Assembly (NCBI GenBank): GCA_044222395.1
Contig: JBGANK010000004.1
Location: 62,001 to 126,000 of the forward strand
Reading direction: 5' to 3'
Source: JAEUMD01 sp044222395
Lineage (GTDB): Bacteria > Pseudomonadota > Alphaproteobacteria > Rhizobiales > Hyphomicrobiaceae
DNA length: 64,000 bases
Below, one piece after another: positions 44,452 to 53,443 of the stretch. A program made the translations under genes and the position numbers. The number at the start of each line of letters is the position of its first letter. Within the stretch, counting starts at the first letter, position 1. The notes beneath the pieces were generated by a model. The model was given only the letters and a program-made list of their open reading frames with translations, searched no databases and was not told the DNA's origin.

Positions 44452-45724
44452 CGATGTCGAAGGCTTGCGCCAACCCTTCGCCGCGGCTGATTTGTTGCTG
44501 GGCACCGGCCGAAACGGCGGCCAGATCGATGGTGCCGTCGAAATGCATGTTGCGCACCAGATAGCCGGTGGTTCGCGATTGGGTGTATGGCAGCAGCATG
44601 CCAAGTGAAAACAGGAAGATGAAGGTGAGCGGTCCGGCGATGCGTTGCGCCACCAGTGCTTTTTGTCCGCTCTGGAGCCCCAAGGGATCGATGCCAGAGC
44701 TGGCCAACCCCGCGAACAGCATCGTGCCTAGGAATGCGACGACAGCGGTCGCAAGGATCGCGGTGAGGAACAGCAAGAGATAGTTCGTGAACGAGATCCA
44801 AAGCAGCGACCTCGCCTTGACCGTGGAGCGAAGCGTAATGCCGCCGAGATGCGTGTGGGAAGCGAAGTGGCGCATCATGGCGGCGCGGTACCAGGCGGAC
44901 AGTATCATGTAGAGAAATCCGGCGACGAAGATGCCGCCATAAATCAGTGCTGCGATATATACGATCTCTTCACCCGAGAGGTTTGCACCCATCGAGCCTC
45001 CGGTGAAATCGACCATCTGCAGGACAGCGCCGCCGATGATCGCACCAACACCCAGCAAGACCAGTGCGGTCAACAGCCAGAAGACCGCGTAGGACTTGTA
45101 GAGCGGGCCGGAGCTGCCGCTGAAATGGAACGGCTGGTCGCCGTAGCGCATGTCGTCGGTGATGATCTTCTGCAACCGGGTCGCACGCCATGGGCTGATC
45201 CAGCCCAGCGTGAAAGGCATCAGAAGCAGCGTCCAGAAATAGGTCCAGCCGTAGCGCATGGGTTCGCCGACAAGACCAGCGCGGATGCCGCGCCAGCGCG
45301 TCCGGTTGAGGCGGTAGCGCTGGGCCCGGTAGATCGCGATCCCGGTGAGGAAAATGAAGAACGCATAAAGCGAAACCTGAAAGACAGTGATGAACTTTGA
45401 CTCAGGTCCGAGGAGCGCGACCAGCGCGAAGGACAGCAGCATTACCGGCAGCAGGATGACAGCGAAGATGATGAGGAAACCGGTGAACAGCTCGCCACCG
45501 GTTCCAGTGTACTCAAGCGGTTCGCCGTTGATGCGGGTGGAGGACCAAATGCGCTTTCTGACTTCGGTCTTGCCCCAGAAATGATGGATGCCGAGGGTGA
45601 GGATGCGCAGGAGAAAATTGTAGATGGAGAGCCAAACGATGCCGACCGGTCTCAGCCAGCTCAACTCTATGGACTGGGCGGCAGACGGGGCCGCTGCTGG
45701 GGCAGCATAGTGGTGCTCGAGCAT
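44441..45724 (-). CDS. DUF898/YjgN family membrane protein
   Basis: A 427-residue polytopic protein of unknown function. The N-terminal part has LRILTLGIHHFWGKTEVRKR and a helix pair. Then come the family phrases RYRLNRTRWRGIRAGL and GWISPWRATRLQKIITDDMR, further membrane segments, and a C-terminal region ending in FDGTIDLAAVSAGAQQQISR and GEGLAQAFDIDAL. About seven membrane helices are visible. It is translationally coupled to the M48 protease gene. AcrB-like or transport activity has not been shown for the family. Confidence 0.9.
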   Translation of the reverse strand: MLEHHYAAPAAAPSAAQSIELSWLRPVGIVWLSIYNFLLRILTLGIHHFWGKTEVRKRIWSSTRINGEPLEYTGTGGELFTGFLIIFAVILLPVMLLSFALVALLGPESKFITVFQVSLYAFFIFLTGIAIYRAQRYRLNRTRWRGIRAGLVGEPMRYGWTYFWTLLLMPFTLGWISPWRATRLQKIITDDMRYGDQPFHFSGSSGPLYKSYAVFWLLTALVLLGVGAIIGGAVLQMVDFTGGSMGANLSGEEIVYIAALIYGGIFVAGFLYMILSAWYRAAMMRHFASHTHLGGITLRSTVKARSLLWISFTNYLLLFLTAILATAVVAFLGTMLFAGLASSGIDPLGLQSGQKALVAQRIAGPLTFIFLFSLGMLLPYTQSRTTGYLVRNMHFDGTIDLAAVSAGAQQQISRGEGLAQAFDIDAL

Positions 45725-46426
45725 GGGTGCGCCTAATGGGTGCTGGGTCCGGTGGTGCCAATTGGAGTGTTGGAATGGTTCGATAGCAGCAGTTCGCCGC
45801 AGAATTTGCGACGGAGCCAGAACCTAGCATGCAACCAAGCCGATGGGCTGCGCCTCGGTCGAGCTTCGGGCGGCTCATTCGATAGGTGAGGTGCCGAATT
45901 GTGCGTCTAACGACGATTTTCAGCATTCGGTCCGGATGATCAAGCCCCGTTGAAATGGCTGTTTCAGCCGTGGGTGTGTCCGACTGGCCGCAGAGGCTTG
46001 TGAAGCCCGTGAAATTGCGATCATGCCGCCGCTGCGAATCTTGGCAAGCTTGGGCTCGTTCGGAGGCAAACTCGAGGCAATTGTTAACTGTGTCGCCAAA
46101 GACACGTGAAATGCAAACGGGTGCCTCGTTTGAGCCACAAAACGGAATCAGGCTCCATTTAGAACAGCGGGCTGCCGATTTGCGGGCGCGCTGCGACAGT
46201 CGTGCGGGTCGTCTCGATTGGGCGTTGAGTGCTCCGGCTGCGATGCGCGGGTTTCGGCCCGCCGCTCGGGGGTCGTGGTGGTTGCGTGGCAATGAGCGAA
46301 AGAAAGCGCTTTTGACTTCGTTGAGCGAAACGGGGCTGCACCATAGAGTGCGGCCCGCCAGCCAATAGCGAACTGCTTTGGAAGGCGGAAATTCTCGCGC
46401 AGCGGAGCCGAAAGGAAAAAGACGAA
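45725..46426. other. Long intergenic region upstream of ilvD
   Basis: These 702 bases contain no supported gene on either strand. There is no obvious leader-peptide attenuator rich in Val/Leu/Ile codons, and no repeat copy of the families seen elsewhere. Confidence 0.4.
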
Positions 46427-48151
46427 ATGGACGCCAAGCCGTTCGATAAATCGAAGTTGCCAAGCCGCCATGTCACGGTGGGGCCAGCGCGGGCTCCCCA
46501 CCGCTCCTATTACTATGCGATGGGGCTTACCGAGGAGCAGATCAACCGGCCGTTCGTGGGCGTTGTGTCGTGCTGGAACGAGGCGGCTCCCTGCAACATT
46601 TCTCTGATGCGCCAGGCGCAGTCGGTCAAGGTCGGCGTCGACGAGGGCGGTGGCACGCCGCGCGAATTCTGCACCATCACTGTGACCGACGGCATCGCCA
46701 TGGGGCACCAGGGCATGAAGTCCTCGCTGGTTTCGCGCGAGGTCATCGCCGATTCGATCGAACTCACCATGCGCGGGCACTGCTACGACGCGATGGTGGG
46801 CATTGCCGGTTGTGACAAGTCACTGCCCGGCATGATGATGAGCATGCTGCGGCTCAACGTGCCGTCGGTCTTCATGTACGGCGGCTCGATTCTGCCGGGC
46901 AGGTTCAAAGGCAAGGACGTGACCGTCGTCGACGTATTCGAGGGCGTCGGGATGCATTCCGCCGGCCGGATGTCGGACGAGGATCTGCACGAGCTGGAAT
47001 GCGTGGCGTGCCCGTCCGCTGGCTCGTGCGGCGGGCAATTCACCGCCAATACGATGGCTTGCGTGTCGGAGGCGATCGGCCTTGCGCTACCAGGGTCGGC
47101 CGGGGCGCCGGCTCCCTACGAGAGCCGCGATGCCTATGCGGCGGCGAGTGGCAAGGCGGTGATGCGACTGCTCGCGGATGGTATCAGGCCGCGTGATATC
47201 TGCACTTTGAAGGCGTTCGAGAATGCGGCGACGATCGTCGCGGCGACCGGCGGCTCGACCAACGCCGCGCTGCATCTGCCGGCGATGGCGCATGAGATCG
47301 GCCTCAAGTTCGATCTGTTCGATGTTGCGCGGATCTTCAAGCGGACACCCTATATCGCCGACCTAAAGCCCGGCGGGCAGTACGTTGCCAAGGACGTCTA
47401 TGACATCGGCGGCATTCCGCAAATCATGAAGGCGCTGCTTGAAGGCGGTTTTCTGCATGGTGACTGCATCACAGTGACCGGGCGGACGATGGAGGAGAAC
47501 CTTCGCAACGTCGTCTTCAATGCGAATCAGAAGGTGGTCTATCCGGTGTCGAATCCGATCACGCCGACGGGCGGGGTGGTCGGGCTTCAAGGAACGCTCG
47601 CTCCGGACGGCGCGATCGTAAAAGTTGCCGGCATGAAAAATCTGAAGTTCCGCGGCCCGGCTCGCTGCTTCGATTGCGAGGAGGATGCGTTCAAGGCGGT
47701 CGAGGCGAAACAATACAAGGACGGCGACGTCATCGTGATTCGCTACGAGGGCCCCAAAGGCGGTCCGGGTATGCGCGAGATGCTTTCGACGACTGCGGCG
47801 CTTTATGGGCAAGGTGCAGGCGACAAGGTGGCGCTCATCACCGACGGGCGATTCTCCGGTGCCACGCGTGGTTTCTGCATTGGTCACGTCGGCCCGGAAG
47901 CGGCTGTCGGAGGCCCGATCGGGCTTTTGAAAGACGGCGACATAATCGCCATTGATGCTGAAAATGGCACACTCGACGTAGAAATCGACGTGAGCGAATT
48001 GGATCGCCGCAAAAAGGACTGGAAGGCCCCAAATAATCCCTATCAAAGCGGTGCCCTGCGAAAATATGCCGATCAGGTTGGTTCGGCTCGCGAGGGCGCT
48101 GTGACTCATGCCGGCGGAAAGGCGGAAGTCATCTGCTATGCGGATATCTAG
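46427..48151 (+). CDS. ilvD: Dihydroxy-acid dehydratase
   Basis: Iron-sulfur enzyme that dehydrates 2,3-dihydroxy acids to 2-oxo acids in valine, leucine and isoleucine synthesis. At 574 residues it is the usual length. Cluster cysteines are in VSCWNEAAPCN, GCDKSLPGMM and CPSAGSCGGQFTANTM. C-terminal signatures are TDGRFSGATRGFCIGHVGPE and AVGGPIGLLKDGD. It ends inside the start of the Sel1-repeat gene (14-base overlap). Confidence 0.97.
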   Translation: MDAKPFDKSKLPSRHVTVGPARAPHRSYYYAMGLTEEQINRPFVGVVSCWNEAAPCNISLMRQAQSVKVGVDEGGGTPREFCTITVTDGIAMGHQGMKSSLVSREVIADSIELTMRGHCYDAMVGIAGCDKSLPGMMMSMLRLNVPSVFMYGGSILPGRFKGKDVTVVDVFEGVGMHSAGRMSDEDLHELECVACPSAGSCGGQFTANTMACVSEAIGLALPGSAGAPAPYESRDAYAAASGKAVMRLLADGIRPRDICTLKAFENAATIVAATGGSTNAALHLPAMAHEIGLKFDLFDVARIFKRTPYIADLKPGGQYVAKDVYDIGGIPQIMKALLEGGFLHGDCITVTGRTMEENLRNVVFNANQKVVYPVSNPITPTGGVVGLQGTLAPDGAIVKVAGMKNLKFRGPARCFDCEEDAFKAVEAKQYKDGDVIVIRYEGPKGGPGMREMLSTTAALYGQGAGDKVALITDGRFSGATRGFCIGHVGPEAAVGGPIGLLKDGDIIAIDAENGTLDVEIDVSELDRRKKDWKAPNNPYQSGALRKYADQVGSAREGAVTHAGGKAEVICYADI

Positions 48152-49262
48152 GCAGGCACTTGGTCTAGCTATTTCTCTGCTGTTGACGGCTCCGGCCTAT
48201 GCCGGGGCCGGCAGCTCGCAGCAATTCCGCTCGGCAGACGATGCACTGCAACAGGGTATCGGTGCCTTCGCTGGCGGCTACTACGAGATGGCGATTCCTG
48301 CGCTGGAGGTTGCCGCCGGCAAGAACCTGTTCCTGGCCCGCTATTATCTGGCGCGCATCTATTCCGACAATCAGAGTGCGCATACCGACCACGCCAAGGC
48401 GTATTTTCTGTATCAGCAACTCGCCAACGATTATGCCGACGTCGATCCCGACGACGACCGCCGGGCGCCGTTCGTGGCCAAGGCGCTGACGGCGCTTGCG
48501 GGCTATGTGAAGCGCGGGCTGCCGGAGCTTGGTCTGAAGGCCAATCCGGAGCGCGCCGGCGAGTACCTGCATCACGCGGCGATCTTCTTCAACGACGAGG
48601 ACGCGCAGTTCGAACTTGCCAAGCTGCAGTTGCGGGGCGAAGGCGTGCAGAGTGACGTGGCGCGCGGCAAGCACTGGCTGTCGACGCTGTCGCAGAAGGG
48701 ACACGCGGGGGCGCAGGCGTTCCTGGCCGATCTCTACTGGCGCGGCATGTTCATGGACAAGGATCCGGTGCGCGCGCTGGCGCTGATCTCGGTGGCGGTG
48801 AAGAACGCGCCGGGCTCGGAGCGCGTGTGGATCGAGGACACCTACCAGAACATCTATTGCGGCGCCTCCAAGGGTGTTCGCAAGGAAGTCGGTGGCATGG
48901 TTGCCGAATGGGACAGCCGCTATGGCCGGCGTCCGAGCGCGGAGACGCAGGCTGGAGGCATCGACGTGCTCTCGCCGAAGGCCACGCGCACTTGCGAGGA
49001 TGGCGAGCTGGTGCCGCTCGACTTCGGACCGTCGACCGATCCGATCGTGCCCGACAAGAGCAAGCCCATCATTGCCGACGACAGCAAGCGGCAGGATTCG
49101 CCCACACGCGAAGCTGGGGCCTCCGCAGCCGGCCTGCTCGACAGCGACTTGCTCGGGCGCGGTGGCGGCAGCGTGCGCGATGTGAAGCCCGATCCGCGCG
49201 ACGTGCGCAGTATCGATGTGCCTGACACCAAGGCACCCGACCGGAAGGGGTCGAGCCGCTGA
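48138..49262 (+). CDS. Exported Sel1/TPR-repeat protein
   Basis: A 374-residue protein with a signal peptide (LGLAISLLLTAPAYAGAG). An array of Sel1/TPR-like helical pairs follows: DALQQGIGAFAGGYYEMAIP, LARYYLARIYSDN, AQFELAKLQLRGEGVQSDVA, AQAFLADLYWRGMFMDKDPV. The C-terminal 110 residues are polar and probably disordered. A disulfide is possible (IYCGAS, RTCEDG). The layout recalls periplasmic ExoR-like regulators of Rhizobiales but is longer, so that identity is only a suggestion. The start overlaps the end of ilvD, suggesting coupling. Confidence 0.8.
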   Translation: MRISRQALGLAISLLLTAPAYAGAGSSQQFRSADDALQQGIGAFAGGYYEMAIPALEVAAGKNLFLARYYLARIYSDNQSAHTDHAKAYFLYQQLANDYADVDPDDDRRAPFVAKALTALAGYVKRGLPELGLKANPERAGEYLHHAAIFFNDEDAQFELAKLQLRGEGVQSDVARGKHWLSTLSQKGHAGAQAFLADLYWRGMFMDKDPVRALALISVAVKNAPGSERVWIEDTYQNIYCGASKGVRKEVGGMVAEWDSRYGRRPSAETQAGGIDVLSPKATRTCEDGELVPLDFGPSTDPIVPDKSKPIIADDSKRQDSPTREAGASAAGLLDSDLLGRGGGSVRDVKPDPRDVRSIDVPDTKAPDRKGSSR

Positions 49263-49377
49263 GCTGCAGGAGTTGCTGCGACGGCTGGGCTGAGAACTTC
49301 GAAAATTCAAAGCTGAATTGAAGCGGCGATTTGGCTTTCGCGGGCGATGCCGGTGCTGCCGCGATTAGCAAGACTCA

Positions 49378-49408
49378 ACGCCGCGCGATGCAGCACGTCG
49401 CGCGGCGT
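49378..49408 (+). terminator. Hairpin terminator between convergent genes
   Basis: A perfect 11-base stem (ACGCCGCGCGA/TCGCGCGGCGT) with a nine-base loop is followed by CTGTATTTA. It lies between the convergent Sel1-repeat and GNAT genes and could act in both directions; the U-tract is weak. Confidence 0.6.
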
Positions 49409-49465
49409 CTGTATTTAGGGGATTGCGAGTGAAGTCCGACGCCTCAAGACGAAGCTTCGATCAGC

Positions 49466-49981
49466 TCAGAGCGTTGCCTCCAGAAGAACCAGCATCGGCT
49501 CGCCTTCGACGCTCTTGGCCTTGAAGCCCATCTCGCGCTCAAGCGTGATGGTGCAGTGGTTCTCACGGTTCTCGATCGACTGCAGCTTCTTGATGCCACG
49601 CGCACGGGCTTCCTCGGTGACGAACGCGAGCAGTGCCGATTCGATGCCCTTGCCCTTAAAGTCGGCGTGCACGGTGAATGCGACCTCGGCCGTCATCATC
49701 TGCTTGTCGGCGGCGAGGATGGCGCTGGCGATGATCTCCTCCGAGTTCGGCTCGAAGGCGAGGAAGTCCTCGGTCTGGCGATGGTCGATGTGGGTCATCG
49801 CCTCGATCTGCTTTTGCGTCACGTGCTGAATGGGCGACAAGAAGCGGAAGCGCAGGTCGTCCTTGGTCACGTGCTCCTCGAAGAAGGCGGTCAGCGCCGG
49901 GTCGTCGTTCTCCTCAGACGGGCGGACGAGGAAGCGGAAGCCGGAGTTGGTGGTGAGTGTCGCGGTGGCCTTGATGGTCAT
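49466..49981 (-). CDS. GNAT family N-acetyltransferase
   Basis: A 171-residue acetyltransferase fold. It opens with strands FRFLVRPSEENDDPALTAFF, has an RFLSPIQHVTQKQIEAMTHI segment like that in GNAT domains of protein acetyltransferases related to Pat. The acetyl-CoA loop VHADFKGKGIESALLAFV corresponds to Q/RxxGxG/A, and it ends in HCTITLEREMGFKAK. AAAGG nine bases upstream favours this start over one nine codons earlier. The substrate, protein or small molecule, is unknown. Confidence 0.88.
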   Translation of the reverse strand: MTIKATATLTTNSGFRFLVRPSEENDDPALTAFFEEHVTKDDLRFRFLSPIQHVTQKQIEAMTHIDHRQTEDFLAFEPNSEEIIASAILAADKQMMTAEVAFTVHADFKGKGIESALLAFVTEEARARGIKKLQSIENRENHCTITLEREMGFKAKSVEGEPMLVLLEATL

Positions 49982-50270
49982 TGGTTGAGACCTTTCTTGT
50001 TGGCTCATGTCCTGCGCTTCGGCAGCCGGCAGCGGGGCTCAAGCCCACGGCGCGCTGACCCTGCCCGGTGGCGCAGGGGAGATGTCTAAGCCTCAGAAGA
50101 GTCGCGAGAAATGGGTGATGCTGCATAGCAGCATAGCGTCTTGTGCAGCGCGACAATGCCGCATGCGGAATTGAGCGCCGTCAATTGGGGAGGGGCGGCG
50201 CGAGCGACCCTAACCCCTCCTTCACCGACAACACATCAAGCGGGAAGGTGTGGTGATCGACTGGTGAAAG

Positions 50271-51038
50271 TCAAAACGACGCCGCTTGGCACGATGCCGC
50301 TGACGAACGGGTTGCAACGATGACATTCCGTGATTGATCGACGATCGCAAGGCCCGCTGCCCTAACGAGATCGAAGAACTCCTCGACGGTGCGCCCGCGG
50401 CTGGCGAAAACGTCCGGGTGAAACTCCACGATGGCGCAGCTGCACGACTTGAGCGCCTCGGCATCCCGTTCGAAGATTTCCAGTTCTCCGCCCTCGATGT
50501 CGCAAACCAGCGAATACGCACTTCCGGCCTGGAAGCGGCGAGCGAGCTGCGACAAGCGCACTGCGGGTACGCGGATAACCTGATCCTCCGAGCTCGCGTC
50601 GGCTTCGACCACATGGCTGGTATGAACGCCCGGAGTCACTGCGAATTCTACGGTGTCCCGATCGCTATGGGAGACTGCGGAATTCAGCAGCTCGACATTT
50701 TCGCCTCGGCGGATCCTTGCGTTGCGCCTGCAGACGGACAGTAGTTCAGGGTTCGCTTCGACGATCACCATCGGCGTCTGCATGCCGATCCGCTGGCGAA
50801 TGACATAGGACACGATGCCATACGAGCCACCGAGTTCGATAACTGGCTGACCTACAGGCAGCCACTTGCGGGCAAGTTCACGCTCCGGCTTCTCGTATTC
50901 GCTCCAATACAACGCAAGGCGTGCCGCGTCAGGTGTGTTTCGCGGTGCGACGAAGAGATGCCCATCGATGAGGTAGCGGCCGCGCGTCAGGAAGTGACGC
51001 AGAGCAAGCCTCATTCTTGTTTTCTTTTTCATTGTCAA
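50271..51038 (-). CDS. FkbM family methyltransferase
   Basis: A 255-residue SAM-dependent methyltransferase. The SAM site is QPVIELGGSYGIVSYVIRQR, with the acidic ribose-binding residue in VIVEANPELL. The conserved FkbM phrases are SLVCDIEGGELEIFERDAEA and CAIVEFHPDVF. FkbM enzymes methylate hydroxyls on sugars or polyketides. It lies seven bases after the glycosyltransferase-like gene on the same strand, so the pair may modify a surface glycan. Confidence 0.88.
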   Translation of the reverse strand: MTMKKKTRMRLALRHFLTRGRYLIDGHLFVAPRNTPDAARLALYWSEYEKPERELARKWLPVGQPVIELGGSYGIVSYVIRQRIGMQTPMVIVEANPELLSVCRRNARIRRGENVELLNSAVSHSDRDTVEFAVTPGVHTSHVVEADASSEDQVIRVPAVRLSQLARRFQAGSAYSLVCDIEGGELEIFERDAEALKSCSCAIVEFHPDVFASRGRTVEEFFDLVRAAGLAIVDQSRNVIVATRSSAASCQAASF

Positions 51039-51045
51039 ACCTTGC

Positions 51046-51828
51046 CTAAAGCCAGAACTTTTGCATCAGCCGGCGCACGGCGCGGTGTCTGTTGCCGATA
51101 TAGATCTTGGTCGACGGGGGCACGATCTTGCGGGGGCGGGCGAATTCGGAAAGCTTTCTCTGGAAAGCCGCGCAGCTCTGTTCGAACGGCTCGCCCATTG
51201 AGGCATTACCGTCGTGCCGCAGATGGTAGTCGATGACATAGGCGTTCCAGCCGGCCAGCCGAGCATTGCTAACGAGATCGGTCGCATAGAGGTGGAACCC
51301 CTGCAGGTCATTTGAAAACGAGACGCGCACATCGGATTTCAGAATGAAGAAGTTCTCGTCCAAGGTGATGACCTTCATCGGAAAAGAGCCGAAGCGCTGA
51401 TCGGCGCCGAACTTGTCGGTGATCCGACAAGCCGGAATGTTGTCGCTGCTGAAGCCGGCGTTGCCTGCGATCGCCCAAGCCGGATCGAGATCATCGAGTT
51501 CGCGCAGCCGTCGAATGAGAACATCGTAGTCGTCGATGGGGAAGACGTCTTGGTGGCAGTAGATGATATACTGGCCACGAGTTGCGCGCGTCAGACTGTT
51601 CAGTCCAGTGTAGCCGTCCCCGACGTTTCCCTTGGTGTTGTCGACAAAAAGAAACTCCGAATTCTCCGGTGAGAATCCGGAACGGACGAATGCACCAATC
51701 ATACTCCTGTACTGCTCGAGATTATTTACGAGAGAGCAGAAGCTGAATTCAAATGATGGTTCCTTCGGAGATGCCGGTTCGGCTTCATCCCTTTCAAAGA
51801 AGTATCGCTGCACAGCGACGCTGGCCAC
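51046..51828 (-). CDS. Glycosyltransferase-like protein
   Basis: A 260-residue protein with a GT-A-like layout: SFCSLVNNLEQYRSMIGAFV at the start, a nucleotide-binding-like stretch SEFLFVDNTKGNVGDGYTGL, then RATRGQYIIYCHQDVFPID in place of the usual DDD/DxD loop (HQD). A second half with WNAYVIDYHLRHDGNASMGE holds an HDG motif. It resembles family-2-type transferases acting on surface glycans. Sugar specificity is unknown. It probably forms a two-gene unit with the FkbM methyltransferase. Confidence 0.7.
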   Translation of the reverse strand: MASVAVQRYFFERDEAEPASPKEPSFEFSFCSLVNNLEQYRSMIGAFVRSGFSPENSEFLFVDNTKGNVGDGYTGLNSLTRATRGQYIIYCHQDVFPIDDYDVLIRRLRELDDLDPAWAIAGNAGFSSDNIPACRITDKFGADQRFGSFPMKVITLDENFFILKSDVRVSFSNDLQGFHLYATDLVSNARLAGWNAYVIDYHLRHDGNASMGEPFEQSCAAFQRKLSEFARPRKIVPPSTKIYIGNRHRAVRRLMQKFWL

Positions 51829-52035
51829 GACCTTGTCCTTTCAGTTGGCTATCGAGGCCGGGAATGTCGGCCTGTTGCACATCAATGACCACAGTGCAGC
51901 TGGCCACAACTTGAAGGGTGCAACCCAACTCCAGAAACAAGTTTCTGTGATCGTCGCATCCCATGCGTCCGCTGCTCTGGCAATAGAGCGAGGTGTGGCT
52001 TTCCACACATTTTGACGGAAGAGTGCATATCTAGA

Positions 52036-52818
52036 TCAAGCCGTCAGCTCCACCCACACCGGCACATGGTCGGAGGGTTTTTCCCAGCCGCGGGTGTCGC
52101 GGTCGATGCCTGATGCGACGAGGCGATCGGCGGCCTGCGGGGAGAGCAGCATGTGGTCGATGCGGATGCCGTGATTCTTTTGGAACGCCCCGGCCTGGTA
52201 GTCCCAGAATGTGAAGATGTCGTCGGCCGGATAACAGGCGCGCGTGGCGTCGGTGAAGCCGAGGTGGGCGAGCGCGCGCCATGCGGTGCGGCTTTCCGGC
52301 TGGAATAGCGCGTCACCGGTCCAGGCGTCCGGGTTCTTGGCGTCCTTTGGCTCTGGAATGACGTTGAAGTCGCCGGCCAGCACCAGCGGCATTTCCAGTG
52401 CGAGGCGATCACGTGAGTGCGCGTGGAGCCGCTGCATCCAGGCGAGCTTGTAGGCGAACTTCTCTGTGCCGATGGGATTGCCGTTGGGCAGGTAGATCGA
52501 GGCGATAGTGACTAGGCCATGGTCGCCAGAGATATCGGCTTCGAGGTAGCGCGCGTGCTCATCGCTGTCATCGCCAGGGAGGCGCGCACGAATATCGTCG
52601 ATGCCGCGTTTCGACAGAATGGCGACGCCGTTGAAGCCCTTCTGACCGTGCGTGGCGACCGTGTATCCGAGATCCTCGAACGCGCCTTTCGGGAAGCCGT
52701 CGTCGACGCTCTTGATTTCCTGGAAGCAGACGACATCGGGCGAGGCATTCTGCAGCCAGGCGACGACGGTATCGAGCCGCGCCTTGACGCCGTTGATGTT
52801 CCAGGTGGCGATTTTCAT
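52036..52818 (-). CDS. xthA: Exodeoxyribonuclease III
   Basis: AP endonuclease/3'-exonuclease of base excision repair. It begins with MKIATWNINGVKARL, which fixes the start, then VVCFQEIKSVDD (catalytic Glu), VTIASIYLPNGNP, LVLAGDFNVIPEP (Asp/Asn pair), RIDHMLLSPQAADRL and KPSDHVPVWVEL (catalytic Asp-His). The length of 260 residues is standard. Confidence 0.96.
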   Translation of the reverse strand: MKIATWNINGVKARLDTVVAWLQNASPDVVCFQEIKSVDDGFPKGAFEDLGYTVATHGQKGFNGVAILSKRGIDDIRARLPGDDSDEHARYLEADISGDHGLVTIASIYLPNGNPIGTEKFAYKLAWMQRLHAHSRDRLALEMPLVLAGDFNVIPEPKDAKNPDAWTGDALFQPESRTAWRALAHLGFTDATRACYPADDIFTFWDYQAGAFQKNHGIRIDHMLLSPQAADRLVASGIDRDTRGWEKPSDHVPVWVELTA

Positions 52819-52916
52819 GTTGGTGAGTGGTGAGTTGCTGGCCGCAGCGTTTGAGTCGAAATGCAACGATGTCCCCTCTCCTCGCAAGCGGTGAGATGGA
52901 GAAGAGACTCACCACA

Positions 52917-53255
52917 TCAAATCGAAAAGCTGGTGCCGCAGCCGCAGGATGCAGTGGCGTTGGGATTGTTGATCTTGAACTGCTGGCCCATCAGGTCGTC
53001 GATGAAATCGATCTCCGCTCCAGCAAGGAATTGCAGCGAGACGGGATCGATGACGACCTTTGCGCCAGCGCGTTCAAGGACGAGGTCGTCGGAAGCCGCA
53101 GCCTCGACCAGATCGAATTTATACTGGAAGCCGGAGCAGCCGCCGCCCTCGACGGCGAGCCGCAAAATCTTGTTGGCGGGTTCGCCGGCAACGATCTCGA
53201 CGATGCGGCGCGCGGCGCTTTCGCTGAGGGCGACGGGCAAGGTGTCGGTGGACAT
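52917..53255 (-). CDS. erpA: Iron-sulfur cluster insertion protein (A-type, ErpA/IscA)
   Basis: A-type carrier that delivers Fe-S clusters to target proteins. A 112-residue protein with the three conserved cysteines, Cys40 in VEGGGCSGFQY, and Cys104 and Cys106 in SCGCGTSF. The N-terminal LSESAARRIVEI is typical. The family member (ErpA or IscA) cannot be settled by sequence alone; adjacency to dgt and xthA is the standard alphaproteobacterial erpA context. Confidence 0.93.
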   Translation of the reverse strand: MSTDTLPVALSESAARRIVEIVAGEPANKILRLAVEGGGCSGFQYKFDLVEAAASDDLVLERAGAKVVIDPVSLQFLAGAEIDFIDDLMGQQFKINNPNATASCGCGTSFSI

Positions 53256-53443
53256 GAAGCTTGGGTCTCCTGGGCGTGGACTTGCCGGTCATGGACTGGG
53301 CAGGCGCCTTTACGCGGCGCCGCCGTTGCCGGCAGGCGTGAATCGTGGCTAGGAACATAAGTGCCGGCGGAGCGAATTGAAACCCGCCCGGCACCGGACA
53401 AATTCCATAGTCAAGTTGCGGGATTAGGTTGGTCGGAAACAGA

